A stretch of DNA of 35,108 nt from Pseudomonadota bacterium (GTDB taxonomy: Bacteria > Pseudomonadota > Gammaproteobacteria > Burkholderiales > Burkholderiaceae_C), in the NCBI GenBank assembly GCA_023415035.1, contig JAEZLX010000247.1, forward strand, positions 1 through 35,108. The letters are read 5' to 3'. The notes beneath the pieces were generated by a model. It was not told the DNA's origin. It saw only the letters and a program-made list of their open reading frames with translations, and ran no database searches. Below, piece after piece: positions 7,249 through 14,692 of the stretch. The number at the start of each line of letters is the position of its first letter. The stretch's first letter is position 1. The position numbers and the translations under genes were made by a program.

Positions 7249-7416
7249 ATGATTGCTGAGTTGCAACTGGTGCGACTGATGGGGTTCCGTATCAAGGCCT
7301 TGACGTTATCCATCGGTTCCCCCGGTGAGGTGCCGATGCAGGTGAAGGCAGGCCTGAAATACGAGGCAAAGACCGGTGGGGCCGGTCCTGCTACGGGTGG
7401 CGTAGAGCCCATGTGA
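7249..7416 (+). CDS. Small peptide 2, candidate RiPP precursor paralogous to peptide 1
   Basis: 55 aa from ATG 7249, with a good Shine-Dalgarno (GAAAGGAG, 7235-7242). The in-frame start at 7207 would lack this site and add 14 residues not matched in peptide 1. RLMGFRI (9-15) and QVKAGLKYEAKTGG (31-44) align with peptide 1; the spacer between the blocks is 17 residues here and 24 there. The tail after GG is short (AGPATGGVEPM) and quite unlike the Pro/Ala/Glu repeat of peptide 1. Conserved front and diverged end are what is expected of a precursor family sharing one modifying enzyme. This is inferred; no named homologue is recognised. Confidence 0.65.
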   Translation: MIAELQLVRLMGFRIKALTLSIGSPGEVPMQVKAGLKYEAKTGGAGPATGGVEPM

Positions 7417-7636
7417 GTCGTCCCATCGGCGCACGCTGCGGGGGCGCAGGTGCTGAAGGATTTGTGGGTGTTTGGATAATGCCCTGGCATGATGCTGGTA
7501 CCTGGCGGCGTCATCGCCGTGACAGCAAAGGGCGTGATATTGCGTGACATTGGGGCCTTGGCAGGGCTCGCTGCTGCACGGGCCCGGTCCGGTGCCTGCC
7601 GGGCAAGCGCCGGTTGACATTTTGGGGAGATGCCTG

Positions 7637-8635
7637 ATGACGCTGGCCACACTGGCCCGGACTTTCGAACCCAGCCTCGAGCGGGGCAGGTTTCTCGACC
7701 GCAGTGTCCACGAAGACCTGCTGGGCAGCCTGCGGCATATTGCCGAGGCGACCGTACAGACACCCATTCCGCACGTGCTGGCGCCGGTGCTGGCGCGTCT
7801 GGAGAGAGGACAGCGGCTCCCGCCCGAGGCCTTCGGTCTGTATTTCGAGCTCGGGCAACGCCTGCTGGAGCGGGACGTGGATCGTGCCATCGGGGCGGCG
7901 ACCCTGCTGGCGCGTTGCGAACCCCGCAGGGGTGGGCTGCGCGTCATGGCCCGGGGCAGTGAGCAGGCGGCCGGGCTGGACAGCGTGTTCAATCTCCGAC
8001 TGGGCAGGGAGGCCGAGGTCTTTGCCCCGGTGACCCATGAGGAGGCAGAAGGGTTCGCCGTGCGCCTGCACGAGGGCCTGGAGCTGCTGCGCCAGGGCCT
8101 ACCCGGTCTGCACGGCGAGATCACGGCCTTTCTGTCTCATGTGATCGTGGCGCAGGCCCCACAGGGGGCAGCCATGGAGTTCGATGGCGCCTCGCACTAC
8201 CAGTTCTGGGGCCTGTTGCTGCTCAATCCACGGCACCACCGCAACCGGCTGGCCGTGGCCGAGGTGCTGGCCCACGAGTCCGGGCACAGCATCCTGTTCG
8301 GCATGACGCGGGACGAGCCCCTGGTTTACAACCCCGACGACGAACTCTTTGTCTCCCCGCTGCGGGTGGACCCGCGTCCGATGGACGGCATTCTGCACGC
8401 CACCTACGTGTCGGCTCGGATGGCGTGGACCATGGAGGCGCTGGCAGACAGCGGCGTGCTCACGCCCGAGGAGGAAGCGCAGGCCAGGGCGGCGGCGCAG
8501 ACGGACCGCGAGAACTTCCACAAGGGGCTGGGCACGGTGCGGGCGCACGGCCAGCTCAGCGGACTTGGGCAGGCCGTGATCGACGCGGCAGAGCAGTGGA
8601 TGGAAGCCACGTCGGCCCAGGCTGCCGTTTCCTGA
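7637..8635 (+). CDS. HExxH-motif putative peptide-modification enzyme
   Basis: 332 aa from ATG 7637, preceded by GGGGAG (7624-7629); an upstream in-frame start at 7544 lacks a ribosome site. The central motif is VLAHESGHSILFG (H213, E214, H217), followed by VDPRPMDGILHATYV, where H254 may be a third metal ligand and R247 could bind a co-substrate. This arrangement, with an all-helical amino-terminal half (residues 1-150) and no signal peptide, resembles the family described as HEXXH motif-containing putative peptide modification proteins (TIGR04267 type). Some members are treated as 2-oxoglutarate/iron peptide beta-hydroxylases rather than proteases. The two small-peptide genes directly upstream are its most plausible substrates. 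A zinc peptidase remains the main alternative. Confidence 0.7.
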   Translation: MTLATLARTFEPSLERGRFLDRSVHEDLLGSLRHIAEATVQTPIPHVLAPVLARLERGQRLPPEAFGLYFELGQRLLERDVDRAIGAATLLARCEPRRGGLRVMARGSEQAAGLDSVFNLRLGREAEVFAPVTHEEAEGFAVRLHEGLELLRQGLPGLHGEITAFLSHVIVAQAPQGAAMEFDGASHYQFWGLLLLNPRHHRNRLAVAEVLAHESGHSILFGMTRDEPLVYNPDDELFVSPLRVDPRPMDGILHATYVSARMAWTMEALADSGVLTPEEEAQARAAAQTDRENFHKGLGTVRAHGQLSGLGQAVIDAAEQWMEATSAQAAVS

Positions 8636-8680
8636 CGGTCGGGGCTGAAAGACGGCTTGCCTGGGTGGCGTCCGTCGAGG

Positions 8681-9592
8681 TCAGGCGGAGGCTTCGGCCG
8701 TGAACGCTTGTCCCCGGCCCTGTCCCAGCGTCTGGCGCAGCAGCGGCAGGGCCTGCGTGAGGCTGGCCTTGAGCGTGTGCGGCGGGTTGATGACGAACAT
8801 GCCGCTGGCGGTCAGTCCCTGGCGCTCGCCAGGCGCCAGATCCTTGTGACCGACATTCAGCGTGGCGTGCAGCCACGGCCGACCGGCGCGCTGTGCGAGC
8901 GTGCGCAGACGACGAGGCAGGTCGTGTGCCTCGGCGCGCCCGATGATGGGGTACCAGACGAGGTAGTGGCCGGTAGGAAAGCGCTTGAGGCCGTCCTGGA
9001 CGGCGGCGGCGACGCGGGCGTAGTCGCTCTTGATCTCGTAACTCGGGTCGATCAGCACCAGCGCCCGGCGCGAGCCGTTGGCCCCCGCAGGCGGGGGCAG
9101 CAGGGGTTTGAGGCCCTCGAAGCCGTCCTGGCGGGTGATGGTGATGGCGCGCCCGGCGTCGAGCTGGGCCACGTTGGAGGTCAGCGTCTTGCCGTCGGTC
9201 GGGTGCAGCTCGAACAGGCGCAGGCGGTCGCGCGAGGCCGCCCGCATGAGACGCTGGATCACGAAAGGCGAGCCGGGGTAGACGCGCAGGCTGCCGCCGG
9301 GGTTGAAGCCGGCCACCAGGTCGAGGTAATCGTCGATGAGCGGGTGCGAGGGCGCTGCCTCGCCGCTGGCGGGCCGCAGCGCCGCCATCAGGCGCACGAC
9401 GCCCTCGGCCGCCTCGCCCCCCTTGTCGGAAAACTCGCTGTCGAGCCGGTACAGGCCGGCACCCGCGTGGGTGTCGACGAAGGTGATCCCGGCCTCCTTT
9501 TGCATGAGGTGGCGCAGGGTGGCGAGCAGCACGATGTGCTTGAGCACATCGGCGTGGTTGCCGGCGTGAAAGGCGTGGCGGTAACTGAACAT
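8681..9592 (-). CDS. rlmJ: 23S rRNA (adenine-2030-N6)-methyltransferase
   Basis: 303 aa. The start MFSYRHAFHAGNHADVLKH is the hallmark RlmJ amino terminus. FVDTHAGAGLY is the SAM-binding loop and LIDPSYE the catalytic motif (DPPYE in E. coli), with GMFVINPPHTL near the end. The enzyme N6-methylates A2030 of 23S rRNA. The frame remains open far upstream, but that extension runs antisense through rplM and rpsI, so the ATG at 9592 is taken. It is divergent from the rplM promoter. Confidence 0.92.
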   Translation of the reverse strand: MFSYRHAFHAGNHADVLKHIVLLATLRHLMQKEAGITFVDTHAGAGLYRLDSEFSDKGGEAAEGVVRLMAALRPASGEAAPSHPLIDDYLDLVAGFNPGGSLRVYPGSPFVIQRLMRAASRDRLRLFELHPTDGKTLTSNVAQLDAGRAITITRQDGFEGLKPLLPPPAGANGSRRALVLIDPSYEIKSDYARVAAAVQDGLKRFPTGHYLVWYPIIGRAEAHDLPRRLRTLAQRAGRPWLHATLNVGHKDLAPGERQGLTASGMFVINPPHTLKASLTQALPLLRQTLGQGRGQAFTAEASA

Positions 9593-9635
9593 GGTGCGGC
9601 GATGGTACCGCCCGGCGGGCCATCCGGGGGGCAGC

Positions 9636-9665
9636 TTGCCACAAGACCTTGGTTTTTCGTACAAT
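9636..9665 (+). promoter_or_regulatory. Sigma-70-type promoter of rplM-rpsI
   Basis: TTGCCA (9636-9641) and TACAAT (9660-9665) are separated by 18 bases, matching the consensus at 4 and 5 of 6 positions. Transcription would begin near 9672, giving a leader of about 120 bases. Confidence 0.6.
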
Positions 9666-9671
9666 GGAGAG

Positions 9672-9790
9672 CTTCGCAGCGATTTTTTGGCCCCGCGGCG
9701 AAGACACTTGATCCACCTAAGAGTCTTCCGGCAGAGAAGGTCCGACCGTGGAAAAGGGCCGGACAAACCAACTCCCGACGGAGAAAACTC
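9672..9790 (+). other. rplM leader region
   Basis: The expected 5' untranslated region of rplM-rpsI. It contains a small stem, GTCCG (9740-9744) with CGGAC (9760-9764), and then a CGACGGAG ribosome site. Ribosomal-protein leaders often mediate feedback control, but I do not recognise a known leader motif here. Confidence 0.35.
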
Positions 9791-10222
9791 ATGACCAAGA
9801 CGTTCAGCGCCAAGCCCGCTGACGTGACGCACGAGTGGTTTGTGATTGACGCGACCGACAAGGTCCTCGGACGAGTTGCCAGTGAAGTGGCTCTCCGACT
9901 GCGCGGCAAGCACAAGGCCATCTACACGCCTCACGTCGACACCGGTGACTACATTGTCGTCATCAACGCATCCAAGCTGCGTGTGACCGGCACCAAGAAC
10001 ACCGACAAGATGTATTACCGCCACTCGGGTTTCCCGGGCGGCATCTACGCCACCAGCTTCCGTGACATGCAGGCCAAGCACCCCGGCCGCGCGCTCGAGA
10101 AGGCCGTCAAGGGCATGCTGCCCAAGGGCCCTCTGGGCTACGCCATGATCAAGAAGCTCAAGGTGTACGGCGGCGCCGAGCATCCGCACACCGCTCAGCA
10201 GCCCAAAGTGCTGGACATCTAA
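9791..10222 (+). CDS. rplM: 50S ribosomal protein L13
   Basis: 143 aa, the normal size. It contains WFVIDATDKVLGRVASEVA (residues 16-34), the HVDTGDYIVVINA segment, YYRHSGFPGG and GMLPKGPLGYAMIKKLKVY, all conserved in L13. L13 is an early-assembly protein of the large subunit. rpsI follows after 12 bases, the usual L13-S9 pair. The longer in-frame frame running in from 8657 has no support; the ATG at 9791 follows a GGAG site. Confidence 0.98.
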   Translation: MTKTFSAKPADVTHEWFVIDATDKVLGRVASEVALRLRGKHKAIYTPHVDTGDYIVVINASKLRVTGTKNTDKMYYRHSGFPGGIYATSFRDMQAKHPGRALEKAVKGMLPKGPLGYAMIKKLKVYGGAEHPHTAQQPKVLDI

Positions 10223-10234
10223 AGGAGCGACGAG

Positions 10235-10627
10235 ATGATTGGTGAATGGAACAATGGCACCGGCCGTCGCAAATCCAGCGTCGCCCGCGTGTTTCTGAAA
10301 AAAGGCACCGGCAAGATCACGGTCAACGGCAAGGACATCGAGCAGTTCTTCGGCCGCCAGACCTCGATCATGATCGCCAAGCAGCCCCTGGTGCTGACCG
10401 AAAACCTGGAAACCTTCGACATCCAGGTCAACGTCCGCGGTGGCGGTGAGTCTGGCCAGGCCGGCGCCGTGCGCCACGGCATCACCCGCGCGCTGATCGA
10501 TTACGATGCGAACCTCAAGCCCGTCCTGAGCGCCGCCGGTTACGTGACCCGCGACGCCCGTGAAGTCGAGCGCAAGAAGGTTGGTCTGCGTTCCGCACGC
10601 CGCCGCAAGCAGTTCAGCAAGCGCTGA
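10235..10627 (+). CDS. rpsI: 30S ribosomal protein S9
   Basis: 130 aa, the exact family length. GTGRRKSSVARVFLKKGTG at the front and the basic tail ending RSARRRKQFSKR are diagnostic; this tail reaches the P-site tRNA in the small subunit. AAAGGAG precedes the ATG. It is the second gene of the rplM operon and is followed by a strong terminator. Confidence 0.98.
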   Translation: MIGEWNNGTGRRKSSVARVFLKKGTGKITVNGKDIEQFFGRQTSIMIAKQPLVLTENLETFDIQVNVRGGGESGQAGAVRHGITRALIDYDANLKPVLSAAGYVTRDAREVERKKVGLRSARRRKQFSKR

Positions 10628-10647
10628 TCGCGTTCGCTTCCGCTGCG

Positions 10648-10685
10648 AAAACCGCCCGCAGGCTTGGCTTGGGGCGGTTTTTTAT
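10648..10685 (+). terminator. Intrinsic terminator of the rplM-rpsI operon
   Basis: AAACCGCCC (10648-10656) pairs with GGGCGGTTT (10672-10680) and is followed by further Ts (10681-10683). Stem, loop and U tract are all present 20 bases after the rpsI stop. Confidence 0.85.
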
Positions 10686-10744
10686 TTCCGGGCTCTGGCC
10701 CGTTGCCCGACGGTCCTGCTGACCGAAACAAGGAGACTGATCCG

Positions 10745-11449
10745 ATGCGCCTGCGTCTGCTGAGACGACGTCTGTCGGCCAATTCGCCCCGCCTGGCGAT
10801 CCGGCGCGCCACGCCCTGGCCGCTGCAATGGCTGATGGCGGCCCTGGTGCTGGGGTTCTCGGCCGCGGTGGCGCTGTGGGCGTTCGAGTTCGGGCGCGAG
10901 ATCGCCGGGGTGGAGCGGCACGCGCCGCAGGAGGTGCGCCAGCTCCAGGAACAGGTACGGACGCTGAACGAGGCGCTGGCGCAGGCCAAGTCGGTGGCCG
11001 ACACCGCCGAGAGCCTGCTGATCGCCGAGCGGGCCGCGCAGGAGGAGCTGGCGCGCCAGATCCGCCAGCTGCAGGACGACAACCAGGCGCTGCGCAACGA
11101 CCTGGGGTTCTTCGAGCGGCTGATTCCGGGCTCCGGCGGTGATGGCCTGAACATCCGAGGGCTGCAGGCGCAGCAGGTGTCCGAGACGCAGCTGCAGTGG
11201 CAGGTACTGATGATCCAGGCGCGCAAGAACGCGCCCGATTTCAAGGGTTCGCTGGAGCTGCTGGTGAGCGGCACGCTGGCGGGCCGGCCCTGGCAGGCCG
11301 GCGAACCCGACACGCGAGCCGTGGTGGTGCAGAACTACCTGCGCCAGGACGGCGTGATCGACTTGCCCCCCGGTGTCGTGGTACAAACCGTCACGGCCCG
11401 GCTGCGCCAGGGCTCCACCGTGCGGTCCGAACACACCATCCGCCTGTAG
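10745..11449 (+). CDS. DUF6776-like membrane-anchored coiled-coil protein
   Basis: 234 aa from ATG 10745, with AAGGAG upstream. A basic amino terminus (residues 1-27) is followed by one membrane helix (about 28-47), a coiled coil (about 60-125, regular EVRQLQEQVRTLNEAL pattern) and a C-terminal beta-rich domain (about 140-234) with LELLVSG and VVQTVTARLRQG. The topology is single-pass, with the coiled coil and tail probably periplasmic. It matches a conserved Burkholderiales protein found next to bactofilin and erpA. The function is unknown; an envelope-scaffold role with the bactofilin is a guess. Confidence 0.7.
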   Translation: MRLRLLRRRLSANSPRLAIRRATPWPLQWLMAALVLGFSAAVALWAFEFGREIAGVERHAPQEVRQLQEQVRTLNEALAQAKSVADTAESLLIAERAAQEELARQIRQLQDDNQALRNDLGFFERLIPGSGGDGLNIRGLQAQQVSETQLQWQVLMIQARKNAPDFKGSLELLVSGTLAGRPWQAGEPDTRAVVVQNYLRQDGVIDLPPGVVVQTVTARLRQGSTVRSEHTIRL

Positions 11450-11527
11450 GCGGCGGGCGTGCGGCACCGTTCCCTAGATCATCATCACAAGCCACGGCAC
11501 AGCCGTCGTTCGGAGGACATTCGCGCC

Positions 11528-11935
11528 ATGTTCAGCAAGAAAAAGCAGCCACCCATCAAGAGTCTCATCGCCCAGGGCACCCGTGTGGATGGCAACGTGC
11601 TGTTCGAGGACGGCCTGCGCGTCGATGGCGAGGTCGTGGGGGACATCCGCGTGGACAGCGGCGCGACGAGCATGCTGGTGGTCAGCGAGCTGGCCAAGGT
11701 GTCCGGCAGCATCCAGGCCGGGCACGTGATCATCAACGGTCTGGTGCAGGGGCCGGTGACGGCCACCGAGCTGCTGGAACTCCACCCCAAGGCGCGGGTC
11801 GAAGGGGATGTGTCGTACAAGGCGCTGGAAATGCACCAGGGCGCCACGATTTCCGGCCAGCTCAGGCCGATGTCGGGTGGCGCAGCCGGTGAAGAGGACA
11901 AACCCACACTGAAACTGGCGGCAAACAACGGCTGA
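11528..11935 (+). CDS. Bactofilin family cytoskeletal protein
   Basis: 135 aa. The start MFSKKKQPPIKSLIAQGTRVDGNVLFEDGL (positions 1-30, basic then hydrophobic) leads into repeating beta-helix turns such as LRVDGEVVGDI, ASGMV-like ALSKV patterns and VSGSIQAGHVIINGLVQGPV. This is the DUF583/bactofilin fold, which polymerises without nucleotide and helps shape or position envelope structures. The ATG at 11528 was chosen over an in-frame start at 11459, whose extra residues are His/Arg-rich and unlike the family. It lies between the coiled-coil membrane protein and erpA. Confidence 0.85.
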   Translation: MFSKKKQPPIKSLIAQGTRVDGNVLFEDGLRVDGEVVGDIRVDSGATSMLVVSELAKVSGSIQAGHVIINGLVQGPVTATELLELHPKARVEGDVSYKALEMHQGATISGQLRPMSGGAAGEEDKPTLKLAANNG

Positions 11936-12035
11936 CCAGCGCCCGCAGCGCCGCTGCGATACGATTTGGGCAAAGGGCCACCCCGGAGGGCGGCCAGACC
12001 CCCTTTCTGCCATTCACTCCCTGAGAGGAAGATCC

Positions 12036-12401
12036 ATGACCGCCGTCGCCGAAACCGTTCAGACCGAAATGCCCGCGCCCCTGGTGTTCACCGACAGCGC
12101 GGCTGCCAAGGTGGCCGAGCTGGTGGCCGAGGAGGGCAATCCCGACCTCAAGCTGCGCGTGTTCGTGCAAGGGGGCGGATGCTCGGGCTTCCAGTACGGT
12201 TTCACCTTCGATGAAGTCGTCAACGAGGACGACACCCAGATGACCAAGAACGGCGTCACCCTGCTGATTGACGCCATGAGCTACCAGTACCTGGTGGGGG
12301 CCGAGATCGACTACAAGGAAGACCTCGAAGGCGCCCAGTTCGTGATCAAGAACCCGAACGCCACCACCACCTGCGGCTGCGGCTCCAGCTTCAGCGTCTG
12401 A
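12036..12401 (+). CDS. erpA: Iron-sulfur cluster insertion protein ErpA
   Basis: 121 aa. A-type carrier fold with all three cluster-binding cysteines: C49 in GGGCSGFQYGF and C113/C115 in TTCGCGSSF. ErpA delivers [4Fe-4S] clusters to apoproteins, including isoprenoid-synthesis enzymes. GAGAGGAAG precedes the ATG. The gene converges with the hydrolase gene 15 bases further on. Confidence 0.95.
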   Translation: MTAVAETVQTEMPAPLVFTDSAAAKVAELVAEEGNPDLKLRVFVQGGGCSGFQYGFTFDEVVNEDDTQMTKNGVTLLIDAMSYQYLVGAEIDYKEDLEGAQFVIKNPNATTTCGCGSSFSV

Positions 12402-12416
12402 TCTGACGCCTTTCCT

Positions 12417-13277
12417 TCAGACGGCGGTGCCCTGCAGCAGGGTGGCCGCCGTTTCTGCATCCGCCGTGCGGGCGCCCTGGCGCCGCATGGTGTCGATAAA
12501 GTCCTGTGCCTGGCTTTCGAACCCCGCCACGGGGCTCATGGCATCGGTGACGAGCAGCAGTTTGTCGATGCGGCCCGAGGGCAGGTGTTGCGCGAGGTGC
12601 TCGGTGGTGGCACGGACGCAGTGGCTGCTCGCCTCGCCGGCGATCACGATGCTGTCGGCCTGGTCCAGCTGCGCGATCAGCGCGCGGTTGAGCTGGGTGC
12701 CCGGGTCCGCGGGGTCGGGCACTTCGGCCTGCAGCGCACTGTAGTGCTCGGTCCAGGGATTGCTGCCCTTGTTCACGGCCAGTGTGGTGCGCAGGCGCCG
12801 GTCTTCCCAGCGCTGGCAGGCGGCACGCACGGCCGCGTGCACGTTGTGGCCCCAGGTGCCGATCTCGCAATGCGCCGGCCAGACCATGAGGGTGTAGCGG
12901 CCGGCAGCTTCCAGGGCATCCAGATAGGCCAGCGTGCGCTCCAGCGCGCCGTTGTCGCGTGGCCGGTAGTCGCCGGCACGCACCTGGGCGGCGGTGATCG
13001 GGGTGAAAGGCGCCACCTTGCCACCGGCGCCGGTGATCCAGAAGGACGGGTGGGCCACGTCGTAGCGGTGGTGCGAATCGAGCGTGATGACGATGTCGTC
13101 GATGTGGTCGCCGCAGCGGTCGATGAGTTCGGCCAGCCGCAGCATGTCGGCATGGGCGCCGGCGACGGGCAGGGCGGTCGAGATGGGCTGGCCGGTGAGG
13201 GGATCGGTCGGGCACCACCCGGGCGGCAGGTCGCAGAAGTCGTTCTGGGGATCGATGATGAGCAGGGTCGTCTTCAT
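12417..13277 (-). CDS. Isochorismatase/nicotinamidase-like cysteine hydrolase
   Basis: 286 aa. LLIIDPQNDF provides catalytic D9; DSHHRYDVAHPSF (D67, H69) together with H136 of WPAHCEIG forms a nicotinamidase-like metal site; GEASSHCVRAT provides nucleophile C220. The probable chemistry is amide hydrolysis, but the protein is longer than typical PncA (about 210 aa), so the substrate is uncertain. Its start overlaps the GTPase stop by four bases (13274-13277), so it is the last gene of the minus-strand operon. Confidence 0.8.
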   Translation of the reverse strand: MKTTLLIIDPQNDFCDLPPGWCPTDPLTGQPISTALPVAGAHADMLRLAELIDRCGDHIDDIVITLDSHHRYDVAHPSFWITGAGGKVAPFTPITAAQVRAGDYRPRDNGALERTLAYLDALEAAGRYTLMVWPAHCEIGTWGHNVHAAVRAACQRWEDRRLRTTLAVNKGSNPWTEHYSALQAEVPDPADPGTQLNRALIAQLDQADSIVIAGEASSHCVRATTEHLAQHLPSGRIDKLLLVTDAMSPVAGFESQAQDFIDTMRRQGARTADAETAATLLQGTAV

Positions 13278-14692
13278 GGCAGGAGATGGCGGGGTGCCGT
13301 GGTGTCGGTCCGGGAATCGAGGAACAGGCGGGCCAGAGCCTGCTGCGCGGCGTTGCGGTCGATATCGTCGCGCCAACGGCGGTCGTTGCCGGCCAGGGCC
13401 GACCAGTCGGGGTGGGCGCGGGCCTGGCGGACAGGTTCGGGCAGGGGGTCTTCGCGCCAGCGGCGGATGTCGGGCTGGCCGATCTCGACGGGCGCCTGCG
13501 CGGCGTGACCCCGGCCTTCCAGGGCTTGCAGCAGCAGTTGCTGGCGGGCGGCAAGCACGCGCAGCACGGCATCGTCCACGGTGAGCTCGCGCGCGCCGGT
13601 GACGCGGGCGAGCAGCCGGTCGCCGAGCTTGTCGAAGGTCTGCCAGGCGCCACCCAGCACGGCGCCAATGGCGGTGGCGGCGCCCAGCGAGAGGCCGCCC
13701 GTGAACAGGTCGATGCCCAGACCCGCTGCCGCACCGGCGGCGGCGCCCTTGCCCAGTTTGACGCCCAGCTGGGAGAGGGCCTCGTCGCTGAACAGGTCGT
13801 GTTCCCAGCGGCCATCGAGCAGCGGCAGCGCGCTGGCGCGCACGTCGCCGGGGCGGAAGCGGTAGAGCGCGAGCAGGCGATCGACCGTGGCCTGCTCGTG
13901 GCCGCGCACGGCGGCGTGGGTGCGTGACAGGGCCTCCTCGGCGGCGGAGGCGGGCTCGGCGGGCACGGTGACGCGCAGCGCGGCGACGTCGATGATCAGG
14001 CCGGCGGCCAGACGGGCCGCCGCCTCGCGACGCTCGGTGGCCTCGGCCGCGCGCGCGGCCATGAGCCGCTCCAGGCGCGGGCGCTGCGCGTCGAGCAGGG
14101 TGATGAGCTTCTCGTAGAGGTGGCGCTCGCCGTCGATCGCCGGGGCCACGGTGTCGAAACTGACGATGGCGTGCAGGCCCAGGCGGGCGAGGGCCTCGCG
14201 CCAGTCGGCCTCGCGGGCATCGGGCTGGCGCACGAAGTTGAGCACCGGCAGCAGCGGGCGGGCGCAGCTGGCCAGCAGGGCCAGTTCGTCCTTATGCTTG
14301 GGCAGCACCGGGTCGCGTGCATCGACGACGTACAGCCCGGCGTCGCTGGCGAGCAGCTGGCGCAGCACCTTGGCTTCCTGCTCGAAGCGCGTGGCGGCCG
14401 AGGGGCTGTCGAGGAAACGGGCGACGCGCGCCGGTCCGTCGAGCCGCTCGGCGGGAGGGGCGAGGCTGTCCACGTAGTCGAGCAGCGCGATCGCGTCCTC
14501 CATGCCCGGTGTGTCGTAGAGCGCGACGAGCGCCTCGCCGTCGGCGAGAAGGCGCGCGCCTTCGACGTGCCGCGTGGTGCCGGGCCGGCCGGAGACTTCG
14601 CCGAAATCCACGTCGCGCAGCAGGGTGCGCATGAGCGAGGTCTTGCCGGTGTTGGTGTGGCCGACGACCACCAGTTTGAGCGGTTCAGCCAT
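13274..14692 (-). CDS. DUF3482 domain GTPase
   Basis: 472 aa. The Walker A/G1 loop is GHTNTGKT (11-18), and the G3 motif is DTPG within ALYDTPGMEDA. The usual G4 NKxD is replaced: the equivalent strand reads LPVLNFVRQPDA. The C-terminal half carries a glycine/alanine-rich stretch (AAAGAAAGLGIDLFTGGLSL) that could insert into a membrane, which is characteristic of the DUF3482 region. It overlaps the DUF2868 gene upstream by eight bases; the two families are regularly paired, suggesting a membrane GTPase complex of unknown purpose. Confidence 0.85.
   Translation of the reverse strand: MAEPLKLVVVGHTNTGKTSLMRTLLRDVDFGEVSGRPGTTRHVEGARLLADGEALVALYDTPGMEDAIALLDYVDSLAPPAERLDGPARVARFLDSPSAATRFEQEAKVLRQLLASDAGLYVVDARDPVLPKHKDELALLASCARPLLPVLNFVRQPDAREADWREALARLGLHAIVSFDTVAPAIDGERHLYEKLITLLDAQRPRLERLMAARAAEATERREAAARLAAGLIIDVAALRVTVPAEPASAAEEALSRTHAAVRGHEQATVDRLLALYRFRPGDVRASALPLLDGRWEHDLFSDEALSQLGVKLGKGAAAGAAAGLGIDLFTGGLSLGAATAIGAVLGGAWQTFDKLGDRLLARVTGARELTVDDAVLRVLAARQQLLLQALEGRGHAAQAPVEIGQPDIRRWREDPLPEPVRQARAHPDWSALAGNDRRWRDDIDRNAAQQALARLFLDSRTDTTAPRHLLP

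Noticed and set aside
6858..7416. Reading the small peptides as a toxin-antitoxin pair
   Set aside because: The two are paralogues of each other, with no DNA-binding or toxin motif.
5059..8635. Calling the locus a graspetide cluster
   Set aside because: The ATP-grasp-like protein lacks clear graspetide ligase features, is on the opposite strand, and neither peptide has the Thr/Asp/Glu core repeats typical of that class.
8657..9790. Long plus-strand frame leading into rplM
   Set aside because: It runs antisense through rlmJ; the extension has no L13 similarity and the rplM promoter and ribosome site lie inside it.
9593..10477. Upstream extension of rlmJ on the minus strand
   Set aside because: It is antisense to rplM and rpsI. 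RlmJ homologues start at MFSYRHAFHAGNHADVL.
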